From CAZESH01 sp964514665 (GTDB lineage: Bacteria; Bacillota; Bacilli; Paenibacillales; KCTC-25726): 12,531 nt of DNA. The DNA is taken from the NCBI GenBank assembly GCA_964514665.1, contig CAZESH010000109.1, positions 1 to 12,531 of the forward strand. The letters run 5' to 3'. Below, piece by piece: positions 12,474-12,531 of the stretch. The notes under the pieces are model-generated. The model was not told the origin of the DNA, did no database searches, and saw nothing but the letters and a program-made list of their open reading frames with translations. The stretch's first letter is position 1. Each line of letters starts with the position of its first letter. The position numbers were made by a program, and so were the translations under genes.

Positions 12474-12531
12474 TTGGAGTCTGTTCCAAAAGAAAGGGTG
12501 TCGTAAAGAAGTAGTCGAGAAGGGTCCGGCT

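Overview
The window looks like the chromosome of an endospore-forming Bacillota bacterium, most likely of the Bacillales (Paenibacillaceae, Brevibacillus or Alicyclobacillus-like). The evidence is strong AAGGAGG-type ribosome binding sites, GTG and TTG starts, a moderate G+C content with very AT-rich promoter regions, an SR1P peptide gene, a PerR-type regulator with a matching PerR box, and a YtaF-type sporulation membrane protein. No rRNA, tRNA, CRISPR array, intact insertion sequence or prophage was found. The species assignment is inference only.

Layout. (1) 1-630: 3' part of a calcineurin-like metallophosphoesterase. (2) 631-1857: three small unrecognised genes, two on the minus strand (871-1119 and 1188-1523) and one divergent on the plus strand (1696-1857). 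All three have strong Shine-Dalgarno sequences and the same AATAGRATATA box at nearly the same distance upstream. (3) 1895-1930: terminator, followed by an AT-rich control region with four ATTAAATA repeats. (4) 2072-3267: a GapB-like glyceraldehyde-3-phosphate dehydrogenase gene translationally overlapped by a gene for an SR1P-type GapA-binding peptide. (5) 3280-6194: an oxidative-stress module of catalase-peroxidase katG (minus) divergent from a perR-like gene (plus), with a near-perfect PerR box in front of katG. (6) 6195-6600: a degenerate region with a 10-bp inverted repeat, a cre-like site and a Fur-family gene cut off after about 40 codons. (7) 6604-7767: a TetR regulator and a four- to five-helix membrane protein, each preceded by a copy of the same 18-bp operator-like sequence. 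(8) 7976-10616 (minus): a ROK-family repressor followed closely by a DHA2-family MFS exporter. (9) 10810-12473 (plus): lgt (lipoprotein diacylglyceryl transferase) and ytaF.

Functional logic. The GAPDH/SR1P pair joins a probable gluconeogenic dehydrogenase to the small peptide that in Bacillus subtilis binds GapA; there, gapB and the SR1 gene are separate but share the repressor CcpN. KatG and PerR form a peroxide-response pair. TetR plus the membrane protein, and ROK plus the MFS exporter, are two local regulator-plus-transporter (or membrane-protein) units. The most novel material is the cluster of three small genes with a shared upstream box, and the fused gap-SR1P operon.
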